A stretch of 64,000 bases of DNA, taken from assembly GCA_905147135.1 (NCBI GenBank), contig LR990058.1, positions 14,607,349-14,671,348 of the forward strand, written 5' to 3'. Origin of the DNA: Blastobasis lacticolella. Taxonomy: Eukaryota > Arthropoda > Insecta > Lepidoptera > Blastobasidae. The translations under genes and the position numbers were made by a program. The notes beneath the pieces are model-generated. The model made no database searches and was not told the DNA's origin. It saw only the letters and a program-made list of their open reading frames with translations. This document shows, one piece after another, positions 54,501 through 58,338 of this stretch; positions within the stretch are counted from its first letter, which is position 1, and each line of letters starts with the position of its first letter.

Positions 54501-56553
54501 CGGTTACCGACAGGCGGGCCTTAAGTAGGTACGCTTGTTTGCTACTTTAGTTGGAAGTATTAAAAAGCTTTCTAACTAGGTACAAAAACATGTTCTATAC
54601 ATAATATCCATCCTTGTAAGGAGCCTAAGTCTTCGAGTACAATAAAAATTCCAGTTTGTAGCTATATCAGACGTTTAGGTAAACTACAAAACGTTGGCCT
54701 GCCCGTGCACAACCTGGCACAAAACACATTGTTCGACCTTACATGACGGCACTGGGGTTCGAAATCGGATCCACTCGTTTACGAGTCGGAGCGCTTAGCC
54801 TTTAGGCCACAGGAGATCGCAGTGTTATAATAATTATAAATAATAATAATAAATATTCGTGGACAAATTCACACAGCGCCATCTAGCCGCAAAGCTTGTG
54901 TTATGGGGGCTAGATAACTGATAAACTACTTATATACTTTTAAATACATACTTATTATACATAGAACACCCAGACCCGTAACAGAAATTAAAATTCATCA
55001 TTTCAATTTCTGCCCGGCCGGGAATCGAACCCGGGACCTCTTGCGTGGCAGACCGGCCACCTTATGTTGACCACTGAATCACTCAGGTCGTAGGTTATAA
55101 CAATGGACAACGCTGCAGCCCAGTTCTCATTTTAGATCTTTTGCCTCGAAAACATTAGTCGCCTTGTACGACACCCACGAGTGTTCACCACGTGTGTTGG
55201 CCACGGAATTCAACTCATTCTATGATAATCCTGACCATTGAAACCAAGGTTTTTTTTTATACCACTAAGTTGGCAAACAAGCTTGCGGCCTGCCTGCTGG
55301 TAAGCAGTCACCGCAGCCTATGGATACCTTAGCGGTCAGCTTTAAAATAGAGAAAGCATTCGATCGGATTTGGCACAAAGCTTCTTTCCTAAAGCTGCGT
55401 GAGAAATTGTGCTTCCAGCTTTCTTCCGACCATAGCATCAAGGTCGTGGTTAAAGGCTTATACTCTGACTCCAAATCGGTAAACACTGGGGTCCTTCAGG
55501 GCTGTAACTACCTATGCTATCACCCACTCTGTTCCTACTTCTTCTGTAAATATTTAGTGGACAGTCTTACCATGATCTCCATACTTTGCGGATTGAAGTC
55601 GGAAAATTAGTAGGCTCAACGGGAAACGCTGCTACCCACAATCAGGATTTGTAAGAGAATTTGCTTGTCTACCTTACGGGCGTATACACGTAGAAAGCTG
55701 GTTCCCAGCGCTGATCTATCAGCGCCTATCGGAACCGACCCGCGCAGGTAGTCTCTGTACCTTGTGCCACACCAGCTCCGACCTGCTCCGACCTGCTCGT
55801 CGGCGACGTTAGGCGCTTATCGGTGCTGGTATGCCACAAACTATAGAGACTGCCTGCGCCGACCTCCCGCAAGGGCCGGTTCCGATAAGCACTGGTAGAT
55901 CGGCGCTGGTAACCAGCTTTCTACGTGTATACGCCCAAAGACATATTAGTCATATTATAAAGTATCTGTATACCTACCGTCAAGGGGTGCCAGTCGGCAT
56001 GCGAGACGTTCAACAAGTCTAATAATCGAGTTGATAAGGAATACTTGCCTGGAGGTCTTAAAGTCCCATTTGTACGCAATTGTTGGGCAACTTTTCCCAT
56101 AAATTGCTTGATTTCGGGGTTATCCGGGGAATATAATACTCTACCTATATTTATTGCAGGTGTTTGTAGCTGAAAATCATAAATTGAGTGAGTACCTTTT
56201 TTAATAGAGAAATTAGGTAGTTTGTGATCCAATCAGGTCGAATCATCACAGAACTAATTTGATCATAGCCACAAGACAGGATTGTACCATTGGTCAACTT
56301 AGGCCCAATAAAATTTTGTGGAAGACCAATGAAGCAGCGAAAAAATCTTGTATTATTAAACTCTTAAGGAATAAATATACGTGCTTACGTTAAATGAACT
56401 TATCGTTTGTTCGTATAATACTTGTTTCAGCATTATCAAAACAACAAACATTAGAACACCACAAAAAATATCTAAAAGCGTATGATAGATTCGTCGTCGT
56501 CTTTCCAGGAACCGTTTCCATAGCAAAGCCTTTAGATGACGACAAAATTTCAT
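18400..56553 (-). CDS. ABC subfamily A full transporter (ABCA-like), whole gene, 33 coding exons
   Basis: ABCA proteins are full ABC transporters that usually move or flip lipids or sterols across membranes. The arrangement TMD-NBD-TMD-NBD is visible here. I assembled 33 exons between GT and AG sites; they total 4,890 nt (1,629 residues plus stop), within the normal ABCA range. The N-terminus reads [14 protein letters not shown] followed by TM1, then a lumenal or extracellular loop (about 56-220), a helix bundle (220-450), NBD1 (about 495-720; Walker A GMNGAGKS 539-546, Walker B VIVLDEP), a regulatory linker (726-830), TM7 and a second loop (850-1040), a second helix bundle (1040-1275), NBD2 (about 1285-1510; Walker A GPNGAGKT 1322-1329, [11 protein letters not shown]) and the C-terminal [15 protein letters not shown] segment typical of the family. 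Odd points: the H-loop His is missing in both NBDs, both signatures are altered, and the NBD2 Q-loop is absent. The next gene downstream lies on the same strand. An in-frame upstream Met at 56640 is possible, but the chosen start fits the family. Substrate is unknown. Confidence 0.9.
18606..18819 (-). mobile_element. Helitron-type element next to ABCA exon 33
   Basis: Minus-strand element TCTATCTATATTTACATAGT ... ending CTAG at 18606-18609. Same family as 18019-18200. Its 3' end is 26 nt from the last ABCA exon. Confidence 0.6.
18837..19022 (+). mobile_element. tRNA-derived SINE (family 1), 3' half
   Basis: Body from ATTCAGGCTACTGAATGTG to the tail AACGCTCAGATGATTAT, next to an RTE-like fragment that ends the same way. 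Confidence 0.7.
19030..19243 (+). mobile_element. RTE-like LINE 3' fragment in ABCA intron 32/31
   Basis: Plus-strand copy of the same RTE end ([19 protein letters not shown]) ending GATATGATGATGATTA. It follows a SINE tail at 18837-19022 with only about 8 nt between. Confidence 0.75.
19323..19402 (-). CDS. ABCA exon 32 (C-terminal domain)
   Basis: Codons 1544-1570. Encodes [20 protein letters not shown], the C-terminal helix after NBD2. Acceptor CCTTAG, donor TTT|GTTAGT. Confidence 0.75.
19430..20280. other. Intron stretch between ABCA exons 31 and 32, no assigned element
   Basis: AT-rich DNA with a moderately GC-rich patch at 19740-19960 that may be an old repeat. I see no exon, RNA gene or clear transposon. 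Confidence 0.4.
20283..20426. repeat. Inverted repeat, 43-bp arms
   Basis: Arms 20283-20325 and 20384-20426 (CTACACTTTCACTACACA ... and inverse) with few mismatches around a 58-nt loop. Probably the core of a MITE; both edges unclear. Confidence 0.75.
20949..21139 (-). CDS. ABCA exon 31 (end of NBD2)
   Basis: Codons 1480-1543 plus one base. After [20 protein letters not shown] comes [19 protein letters not shown], equivalent to the ABCA 'G-xFxCLGSxQHLKxxxGxGY'. Acceptor AATTCCAG, donor GAGA|GTGAGC. Confidence 0.9.
21184..21310. repeat. 63-bp direct duplication
   Basis: Two adjacent copies (21184-21246 and 21247-21310) sharing TTTTGCAAGACAAATTACTC, diverged by about a fifth. They lie 45 nt upstream of ABCA exon 31. 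Confidence 0.8.
21828..22115 (+). mobile_element. tRNA-derived SINE (family 1), near full length
   Basis: Head GCGTCGGTGGCCGAGCGGTT through AACGCCAAGATGA. It ends 34 nt from the ABCA exon 30 donor (22149). Confidence 0.8.
22149..22359 (-). CDS. ABCA exon 30 (NBD2 signature and Walker B)
   Basis: Codons 1410-1479 plus two bases. Contains [16 protein letters not shown] (family: YSGGNKRKLSTAIAL), then [12 protein letters not shown] with Glu 1447. Ends TTCVMAEN, placing Asn 1479 where the H-loop His belongs. Acceptor CCATAG, donor ACAG|GTAACC. Confidence 0.9.
23012..23162 (-). CDS. ABCA exon 29 (NBD2, Q-loop position, Q missing)
   Basis: Codons 1360-1409 plus one base. Starts [20 protein letters not shown] where ABCA has YIGYCPQFDALLDxLT: the CPQ triplet and so the Q-loop Gln are not there. 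Continues [11 protein letters not shown]. Donor ATGG|GTAAGA gives phase 1. Confidence 0.85.
23266..23552 (+). mobile_element. tRNA-derived SINE (family 1)
   Basis: Head AATGGCCGAGTGGTTGAGGT, box B, body and tail AACGCCAAGATG; an internal deletion shortens the middle. Confidence 0.75.
23930..24128 (-). mobile_element. Family 3 retroelement, degenerate
   Basis: Weak match (AAGCAGGTCATGTGATCGAA), about 100 nt from ABCA exon 28. Confidence 0.5.
24227..24360 (-). CDS. ABCA exon 28 (NBD2 Walker A)
   Basis: Codons 1315-1359. [20 protein letters not shown] holds Walker A (1322-1329). The acceptor GCATCCAG restores '[10 protein letters not shown]' exactly. Donor AAG|GTAGGT. Confidence 0.95.
24512..24600 (+). 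mobile_element. RTE-like LINE 3' end
   Basis: Short '[12 protein letters not shown]'-type degenerate copy ending ATATGATGATGATGAC, next to a Helitron-type element. Confidence 0.5.
24642..24853 (+). mobile_element. Helitron-type nonautonomous element
   Basis: Starts TCTATCTAATATATAAAA after A and ends GGGTCAGCTAG before T, the Helitron TC...CTRR pattern with A/T insertion site. Contains the CGGCTTGACCGATTTTGATG block common in such insect repeats. Confidence 0.65.
25572..25691 (-). CDS. ABCA exon 27 (start of NBD2)
   Basis: Codons 1275-1314 plus one base. [12 protein letters not shown] ... [13 protein letters not shown] gives the first strands of NBD2. Acceptor AATATAG, donor AAAG|GTTTAT. 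Confidence 0.9.
26037..26097. repeat. Inverted repeat, 14-bp arms
   Basis: ATCGGCGGCATGTT (26037-26050) and its exact inverse (26084-26097). Function unknown. Confidence 0.7.
26135..26876 (-). mobile_element. 5'-truncated CR1/L2-like LINE copy in ABCA intron 26
   Basis: Diverged copy of the 3' part of the 61018-64000 element: same RT C-terminus region (reads as the [18 protein letters not shown] area at the right edge) and the same 3' UTR ending in TTTATTTATTTAA on the plus strand. Confidence 0.75.
27511..27829 (+). mobile_element. tRNA-derived SINE (family 1)
   Basis: Head GAGCGCCCGTGGCCTAATTG to tail AAAGCCAAAATAA, in ABCA intron 26. Confidence 0.8.
28150..28264 (+). mobile_element. RTE-like LINE 3' end
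   Basis: Degenerate plus-strand copy ending TTAGGACGATGATGAG in ABCA intron 26. The stretch 28640-29480 after the next SINE shows nothing I can identify. Confidence 0.55.
28345..28635 (+). mobile_element. Poly-A retroelement/SINE (family 3)
   Basis: Plus-strand copy from GGGGTATCCCGTTCGAATTG to the AATAATAAAAAAAG tail. Uninterrupted version used to define the MITE insertion at 30288. Confidence 0.8.
29482..29800 (-). mobile_element. tRNA-derived SINE (family 1), full length
   Basis: Minus-strand copy, head at 29800 (GGAGCGTCGGTGACCGAGCG), tail at 29482. Its edge lies 34 nt from ABCA exon 26. Confidence 0.8.
29835..29951 (-). CDS. ABCA exon 26 (TM12)
   Basis: Codons 1236-1274 plus one base. 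Encodes [20 protein letters not shown] and more hydrophobic residues, the last membrane helix before NBD2. Acceptor GTTATAG is good. The donor ATTA|GTTTAT is weak but is the only one found that gives the needed phase 1. Confidence 0.65.
30245..30990 (+). mobile_element. Poly-A retroelement/SINE (family 3), interrupted
   Basis: Segments 30250-30287 and 30699-30990 form one SINE split by the MITE 30288-30698. Confidence 0.85.
30288..30698. mobile_element. 411-bp MITE with 18-bp TIRs, inserted in a SINE
   Basis: Ends are GAGGAGTTTTCCAATAGG and the inverted GAGGAGTTTTCCAGTAGG, one mismatch. Flanked by AT (30286-30287 and 30699-30700), consistent with a 2-bp target duplication. The interrupted SINE continues on both sides, as shown by the intact copy at 28345-28635. 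Confidence 0.85.
31341..31490. repeat. 10-bp minisatellite, 15 units
   Basis: Fifteen head-to-tail CAACCAGCCC units, two with one substitution, with related partial units on either side. ORFs on both strands here are repeat artefacts. Intron between ABCA exons 25 and 26. Confidence 0.95.
31736..31993 (+). repeat. 265-bp dispersed repeat (family 4)
   Basis: Plus-strand copy TGGCCGTGTGGTGTCCGGCA to GGGCTGTGATATTAAT. Confidence 0.8.
32345..32549 (-). mobile_element. tRNA-derived SINE (family 1), head lost
   Basis: Minus-strand body from the tail CATCTTGGTGTCAACATTCC to ACGATGTTCTCCCTTACCG. About 120 nt from exon 25. Confidence 0.65.
32669..32911 (-). CDS. ABCA exon 25 (TM11, FPAYSL motif)
   Basis: Codons 1155-1235 plus one base. 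[15 protein letters not shown] helix, then [19 protein letters not shown], matching the ABCA 'xxFPxYxLxxGLxxL' segment. Acceptor GTTCCCAG, donor TGTG|GTGAGT. Confidence 0.8.
33188..33310 (-). CDS. ABCA exon 24 (TM10)
   Basis: Codons 1114-1154 plus one base. Acceptor TTTCAG; donor TTTG|GTATGT chosen because phase 1 fits exon 25. Other donors (GTTAGT about 20 nt on, GTGAGT at 33159) exist; the last would force a stop in exon 25. Confidence 0.7.
33405..33565 (+). mobile_element. Non-LTR retrotransposon 3' fragment (same family as 3050-3478)
   Basis: Matches the last about 110 bp of the 3050-3478 element with a short internal deletion, then an A-rich tail. Lies in the ABCA intron between exons 23 and 24. 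Confidence 0.7.
33765..33917. repeat. Inverted repeat, 47-bp arms
   Basis: Arms 33765-33811 and 33871-33917 share CAACTGAATTTGACATTA and its inverse, with several mismatches outside it. A MITE-like foldback in the ABCA intron between exons 23 and 24. Confidence 0.75.
34345..34566 (-). CDS. ABCA exon 23 (TM8-TM9)
   Basis: Codons 1040-1113 plus one base. [20 protein letters not shown] continues into [19 protein letters not shown] and a long hydrophobic helix, as in the ABCA 'F-ERVxKAKxLQxVSGV-YWxSxxxWD' region. Acceptor GTTGCAG, donor GTCG|GTTAGT. Confidence 0.85.
34912..35143 (-). mobile_element. tRNA-derived SINE (family 2)
   Basis: Minus-strand head CGACCTGAGTGGTTCAGTGG, box B GGTTCGATTCCCGGCCGGG, body and the CTAGATGGCGCTGTGTGAAT end, then an AT tail. 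Confidence 0.8.
35928..36125 (-). mobile_element. tRNA-derived SINE (family 2), degenerate
   Basis: Shorter minus-strand copy with CGGTCGGGAATCGCGCCCGG. It ends about 60 nt from ABCA exon 22. Confidence 0.7.
36187..36329 (-). CDS. ABCA exon 22 (end of second loop, TM8 start)
   Basis: Codons 992-1039 plus one base. Ends with a hydrophobic AWSMWISF that joins exon 23. Acceptor GAACAG, donor TTTTT|GTAAGT. Confidence 0.8.
36538..36685 (-). CDS. ABCA exon 21 (second loop)
   Basis: Codons 943-991 plus two bases. Contains [20 protein letters not shown], an ABCA 'x-WYNN-xxYHSxPxALNxI' equivalent. Acceptor TTTTCAG, donor TACAG|GTACAT. Confidence 0.85.
36931..37147 (-). CDS. ABCA exon 20 (TM7 end, second loop)
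   Basis: Codons 871-942 plus one base. Hydrophobic [14 protein letters not shown] is followed by the second extracellular loop. Acceptor TTCCAG, donor AAAG|GTATAT. Confidence 0.85.
37326..37444 (-). CDS. ABCA exon 19 (start of TMD2, TM7)
   Basis: Codons 831-870. Encodes [20 protein letters not shown], the conserved entry to TM7 (cf. LLRRxxxAlxxKR in ABCA). Acceptor TTTTTAG, donor ATG|GTGAGT. Confidence 0.85.
38188..38255 (-). CDS. ABCA exon 18 (acidic linker)
   Basis: Codons 808-830. Short acidic segment [18 protein letters not shown]. Acceptor ATTCCAG, donor TTGA|GTAAGT; phases 2 and 1 match both neighbours. Confidence 0.75.
38744..38990 (-). CDS. ABCA exon 17 (post-NBD1 regulatory region)
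   Basis: Codons 726-807 plus two bases. Alpha/beta region after NBD1 ([36 protein letters not shown]), the usual ABCA regulatory domain with the 'GxSxTTLEEVFL' helix in diverged form. Acceptor AATCCACAG, donor CAA|GTAGAT. Confidence 0.9.
39749..39887 (-). CDS. ABCA exon 16 (NBD1 H-loop region)
   Basis: Codons 680-725 plus one base. Encodes [19 protein letters not shown] where the family has TILLTTHFMDEADLLGDRI: the H-loop His is Thr 692 (codon at 39849-39851). Continues [16 protein letters not shown]. Donor TTGG|GTAGGC. Confidence 0.95.
39956..40194 (+). mobile_element. tRNA-derived SINE (family 2), full length
   Basis: Head ACCTGAGTGGTTCAGTGGTC, box B GGTTCGATTCCCGGCC, end CTAGATGGCGCTGTGTGAA and TTATTTATTT tail. 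Next to ABCA exon 16. Confidence 0.85.
40795..40896 (-). CDS. ABCA exon 15 (NBD1 Walker B and D-loop)
   Basis: Codons 646-679. Contains [13 protein letters not shown], an intact Walker B with catalytic Glu 661 and the D-loop. Acceptor ATACGCAG, donor CTG|GTTAGC. Confidence 0.95.
41180..41299 (-). CDS. ABCA exon 14 (NBD1 signature, atypical)
   Basis: Codons 606-645. Ends with [11 protein letters not shown] where the family has LSGGMQRRL; the signature core is thus LSTGT (636-640). Acceptor CTTTAAG, donor CAG|GTATGC, both phase 0. Confidence 0.85.
41433..41488. repeat. 7-bp tandem repeat, 8 units
   Basis: Eight GATCTGT units in a row in the ABCA intron between exons 13 and 14. Confidence 0.95.
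41636..41790 (-). CDS. ABCA exon 13 (NBD1 Q-loop)
   Basis: Codons 554-605. Encodes [13 protein letters not shown] and the Q-loop [18 protein letters not shown] with Gln at 586, close to the ABCA consensus. Acceptor ATGCCAG, donor AGG|GTAAGT. Confidence 0.95.
41800..42740. other. Intron between ABCA exons 12 and 13, nothing identified
   Basis: No exon-like frame with splice sites and no clear repeat. 42180-42420 has GC-rich text with weak open frames on both strands. Confidence 0.4.
42743..42878 (-). CDS. ABCA exon 12 (NBD1 Walker A)
   Basis: Codons 509-553. Contains the Walker A motif GMNGAGKST (539-547) after [10 protein letters not shown]. Acceptor CTACAG, donor GCTG|GTTAGT. Confidence 0.95.
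43525..43797 (+). repeat. 265-bp repeat (family 4) with SINE tail inside
   Basis: The usual middle is replaced by a 70-bp SINE family 1 tail (43589-43659, CAAATCCTGG ... AACGCCAAGATGG). It ends about 40 nt from ABCA exon 11. Confidence 0.7.
43835..43978 (-). CDS. ABCA exon 11 (linker and start of NBD1)
   Basis: Codons 461-508. Begins SFWQKKKKQ, continuing the WYF...SYW motif, and ends with [12 protein letters not shown], the first beta strand of NBD1. Donor AAG|GTATAA; an alternative GTGAGC nine bases earlier would not suit the next exon. Confidence 0.85.
44022..44285 (+). repeat. 265-bp dispersed repeat (family 4)
   Basis: Plus-strand full copy, CGTGTGGTGTCCGGCAGAGT to GGGCTGTGATGATGAT, 44 nt upstream of exon 11. 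Confidence 0.8.
44402..44628. mobile_element. MITE family 1, copy 2
   Basis: TIRs of 27 bp without mismatch (TGTCCAGACTGACTTGTCTT and its inverse), extending imperfectly to ACTTA at each edge. Better preserved, so probably younger, than 16574-16782. Confidence 0.85.
44640..45555. other. Part of ABCA intron 10, unassigned
   Basis: 44935-45130 is open on both strands, but ABCA exons 10 and 11 already join smoothly across it (WWFLCA|KSFWQK), so it is not an ABCA exon. No family recognised. Confidence 0.4.
45560..45725 (-). mobile_element. RTE-like LINE 3' fragment in ABCA intron 10
   Basis: Same C-terminal sequence as 57243-57697 ([12 protein letters not shown] ... [11 protein letters not shown]), with its 5' break about 40 nt from the exon 10 donor. 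Remaining intron 10 sequence to exon 11 holds two 265-bp family repeats, a MITE and unassigned sequence. Confidence 0.8.
45764..45942 (-). CDS. ABCA exon 10 (TM6)
   Basis: Codons 401-460. Contains [20 protein letters not shown] and then [16 protein letters not shown], matching the ABCA 'YLDxVxPGxYGxxxPWYF' region just before NBD1. An RTE-like LINE piece ends only about 40 nt past the donor (GCT|GTGAGT). Confidence 0.9.
46505..47056 (+). mobile_element. Two family 1 SINEs inside one 21-bp target duplication
   Basis: A SINE head fragment (46529-46593) and a full SINE (46711-47033) lie between direct repeats 46505-46525 and 47036-47056 that differ at one base. The repeats are the likely target-site duplication. 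Confidence 0.8.
47558..47731 (-). CDS. ABCA exon 9 (TM5 and following helix)
   Basis: Codons 343-400 plus one base. Two hydrophobic stretches ([17 protein letters not shown] and [15 protein letters not shown]) lie either side of SNRNHTTIE. Acceptor TTTCCAG, donor GTTG|GTGAGC. Confidence 0.85.
48337..48454 (-). CDS. ABCA exon 8 (TM4)
   Basis: Codons 304-342 plus one base. Encodes a hydrophobic segment [20 protein letters not shown]. Acceptor TTTTCACAG, donor GATG|GTTAGT. Confidence 0.8.
48509..49226 (+). mobile_element. Helitron-type nonautonomous element, about 718 bp
   Basis: Starts TCTATACTAATATTATAAAG after A and ends GGCGGCTGCTAG before T. No coding capacity. Lies just upstream of ABCA exon 8. 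Confidence 0.6.
49268..49432. mobile_element. MITE family 2, copy 2
   Basis: About 165 bp with inverted ends (CCCCTATTTTTGAAATCGC / GCGGTATCAAAAATAGGGCC), reverse orientation relative to 2724-2865. Confidence 0.65.
50020..50330 (-). mobile_element. Poly-A retroelement/SINE (family 3)
   Basis: Minus-strand copy with T-rich start (inverted tail) and the CCAAAGCCACGGTTCCCCAA block, in ABCA intron 7. Confidence 0.8.
50934..51044 (-). CDS. ABCA exon 7 (TM3)
   Basis: Codons 267-303. Encodes [20 protein letters not shown] followed by a hydrophobic helix ([16 protein letters not shown]). Acceptor CCCACAG, donor AAG|GTACTG. Confidence 0.8.
51148..51402 (-). repeat. 265-bp dispersed repeat (family 4)
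   Basis: Minus-strand full copy between ABCA exons 6 and 7. Confidence 0.8.
51425..51605 (+). mobile_element. RTE-like LINE fragment
   Basis: Plus-strand text '[14 protein letters not shown]' style start and [20 protein letters not shown]. Broken frame, no tail. Confidence 0.55.
52396..52542 (-). CDS. ABCA exon 6 (TM2)
   Basis: Codons 218-266. Encodes [20 protein letters not shown], then a hydrophobic run ending in DKRSGLN. Acceptor ACCCAG, donor AAT|GTGAGA. Phase 0 on both sides. Confidence 0.8.
52600..52705 (+). mobile_element. RTE-like LINE 3' end
   Basis: '[20 protein letters not shown]' followed by a GATGATGATGAC tail, about 60 nt upstream of the ABCA exon 6 acceptor. Confidence 0.65.
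52819..53175 (-). mobile_element. tRNA-derived SINE (family 1), full length with 10-bp TSD
   Basis: Minus-strand SINE with head at 53175 and tail at about 52827, flanked by TTAGAATATA at 52809-52818 and 53176-53185. Lies 66 nt from ABCA exon 5. Confidence 0.85.
53241..53326 (-). CDS. ABCA exon 5 (end of first loop)
   Basis: Codons 189-217. Encodes [20 protein letters not shown], the FxxLQxxID-like segment before TM2. Acceptor CTTTTAG; a TTAGG-type repeat lies 17-40 nt into the preceding intron. Donor GAG|GTAATGG. Confidence 0.85.
53343..53366. repeat. TTAGG interstitial telomere-type repeat
   Basis: Three complete TTAGG units with partial units on each side, 17-40 nt upstream of ABCA exon 5 in the transcript sense. 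Confidence 0.85.
53450..54060 (+). mobile_element. LINE 3' end split by a foldback element
   Basis: Plus-strand coding-like sequence before 53550 and after 53962 ([20 protein letters not shown] then stop) belongs to one RTE-like end, interrupted by the inverted-repeat element 53551-53961. Confidence 0.65.
53551..53961. mobile_element. 411-bp foldback MITE
   Basis: The whole element is one long imperfect inverted repeat: TGTGGATAT...CGCAGCC opens it and GGCTGCGACATATCCACA closes it, and inner blocks (TAGCCGGTTAA, AACGATATTGCCTCGAGTTT) recur in reverse orientation. No coding capacity. Confidence 0.85.
54102..54210 (-). CDS. ABCA exon 4 (first loop)
   Basis: Codons 153-188 plus one base. Acceptor TTTACAG, donor ACG|GTATGC. 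Contains [10 protein letters not shown], close to the YTIR motif common in ABCA loops. Confidence 0.8.
54289..54383 (-). CDS. ABCA exon 3 (first loop)
   Basis: Codons 121-152. Acceptor TTTCAG, donor CAG|GTTTGT. Encodes [18 protein letters not shown] and [13 protein letters not shown]. The other two frames hit stops, so the phase is fixed. Confidence 0.8.
54850..55091 (-). mobile_element. tRNA-derived SINE (family 2), full length
   Basis: Minus-strand copy nearly identical to 34912-35143, with an extra CACCTTATG in the head. Confidence 0.85.
55250..55322 (-). mobile_element. Dispersed repeat with GGCCTGCCTG motif, fragment
   Basis: Same start as 17440-17620, truncated at the RT fragment that follows at 55320. 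Confidence 0.55.
55320..55560 (+). mobile_element. Degenerate reverse-transcriptase fragment
   Basis: Plus-strand frame [20 protein letters not shown] ... [17 protein letters not shown], the palm of a Jockey-type RT (DIEKAFDRVWH ... GVPQG) with key residues already altered. Confidence 0.7.
55974..56169 (-). CDS. ABCA exon 2 (first extracellular loop)
   Basis: Codons 56-120. The acceptor is TTTTCAG before CTACAAACA. The sequence [19 protein letters not shown] resembles the start of the ABCA loop after TM1. The donor GTATAC at 55973 is chosen over GTAGGT four bases earlier because only it gives phase 1, which exon 3 requires. Confidence 0.8.
56389..56553 (-). CDS. ABCA exon 1 (N-terminus, TM1)
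   Basis: Codons 1-55. The basic stretch [20 protein letters not shown] precedes a hydrophobic helix (about 26-42), the usual ABCA start. The donor is AAC|GTAAGC at 56388, phase 0. The frame stays open upstream to a Met at 56640, so a longer N-terminus is possible; the ABCA pattern favours 56553. Confidence 0.85.
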
Positions 56554-57240
56554 TGTAATGTATAAATGAGGGAATTTTGTAATAGAATAATAGTAATTAT
56601 TCCTCTGAAAACCATACAGGAAAATAAAAACTTTAGACAAAAATTAAATTTGGCGCTTATTGTCAAAGTGAGTGACGAACGGACACGGGCCGGCCGTCGG
56701 TTGTCAAATGTTCTTTTTTAAGGTTGGCTTGGAAACGTGTTCCTTTTACACTCGCGCACAACAAACATTCGTGTTTGAATAGACCCGCAATCATTAGTGG
56801 CAAATTAAAATTACTTTAAAATTGAATTTAAAATGACATTTCATGAAAAATTACATATTGAATGAGTTTAAAATGATACTCTTAACTGAACTTTGTTTGT
56901 AACACCGACCGATGCGTGTGTGTGGCTTCTAAGGCTCCCATCATACATCCCGTTTTGACCTCCGCGGTCGCGGTTGCGCTCACATCTCTTTGTTTATAGT
57001 GTTACTTCCAGTCGAACAAGAAAATGCCGTAACTGAATTAGAAATTACCCGTTATATAGAGAATATTAGGTTTTATTAAAAACCAATGATTCTTTTCTGA
57101 ATTATGTACATTAGTTGAATACTAACCGATGCTCTTACGGTGAGGGATAACATCGTGATGAAACATGCAAATTCAGGCACTGAATGTAGACATAGACATA
57201 GACAGTATTTTATTCGGATCCTCATTACATCCTTAACCTA
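56554..57240. other. Region upstream of the ABCA start codon
   Basis: Expected to carry the ABCA 5' UTR and promoter. A GC-rich patch lies at about 56673-56705. No TATA box or initiator can be assigned with confidence. A SINE fragment occupies about 57083-57189. Confidence 0.35.
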
Positions 57241-57242
57241 AG

Positions 57243-57697
57243 GTCATCATAATCATCATCATATCAGCCAGAAGACGCCCACTGCTGGGCATAGGCCTCC
57301 CCCAGAGATCTCCACAAAGATCGGTCCTGTGCTTTCCGCATCCAGCTGGTAACGTCGTTCCTTACCAGGTCGTCGGTCCACCTTGTAGGAGGCCTACCCA
57401 CGCTGCGTCTACCGGTACGTGGTCGCCACTCGAGAACTTTACTGCCCCATCGGCCATCTGTTCTTCGAGCTATGTGTCCTGCCCACTGCCACTTCAGTCT
57501 AGCAATCCTTAGAGCTATGTCGGTGACCTTGGTTCGCTTGCGGATGTCCTCATTTCTGACTCGATCGCGCAAAGAAACTCCGAGCATAGCTCTTTCTATT
57601 GCCCTTTGGGTAACAGTGAGCTTTCTTATAAGGCTCATAGTGAGTGGCCACGTTTCAGCTCCGTAAGTCATCACTGTCAACACACATTGGTCAAAGA
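57243..57697 (-). mobile_element. RTE-like LINE 3' fragment
   Basis: 139-codon open frame (MTYGAETWPLTMSLIRKLTV ... IARLKWQWAGHIARRTDGRW ... [12 protein letters not shown]), the C-terminus of RTE-type ORF2, ending at an (ATG)n-like tail. Shorter copies are at 19030-19243 and 45560-45725. Confidence 0.85.
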
Positions 57698-58181
57698 CCT
57701 TCGTCGTCTTCTTCGTCTTCGTCCGTCTAACCTAAGGTAAGTACAATAAATTACAATTATTGAAAATAACTTAAGACCAGCCAGTGATGTAACGGAAATC
57801 GAAATGGACCAGTCTCAGCATAATGCTGCGAGGGCTAATGCCTGTCACAGCGCTGGTTTTCAGAAAATGCATGCATCCTACGCGCGTTACGCAAACGGTT
57901 ATAAATATTATTTAATTATCAAAATCATTTAAACAAATATGCTATTCTTTATTTATTATTTCAAAAATAAATATTTTATGATTATGAAGCCTAAAAAATA
58001 TATGGGTACCTATATACTTAAATATACTACATTGATATTGAAATAAGAAAGAAACTTTGCAGTACTCCACTAAAATAATTATAGCCCACATAAGAAGATA
58101 TAACGCGAGTTCCTGGAGCAACCGATTTCTGATATTCCAGAAGCAGATTCCGAAGTTTGACAGTGAACCATGTATCCGTCG

Positions 58182-58338
58182 TAACCATGATCCAATCTGG
58201 TCAGGTGCCCCTCGTACCAGGGTCACGGAGGTCAGATTATAGTCGCTCCACTGTAATTACCCGATCGCCAAATCTTGGATCATGGTCAAGGCGGACAAAC
58301 AAGGCTCGAGAGCACAACCGGGACATAACGCCAAGATG
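58182..58338 (+). mobile_element. tRNA-derived SINE (family 1), 3' half
   Basis: Body AACCATGATCCAATCTGGTC to the tail AACGCCAAGATGAAAATG. The adjoining 57700-58180 and 58340-59020 show no identifiable feature. Confidence 0.7.

Noticed and set aside
18400..56553. ABCA locus as a pseudogene
   Set aside because: No stop or frameshift in 4,890 nt of assembled coding sequence, all introns GT-AG, and a polyadenylation signal follows the stop.
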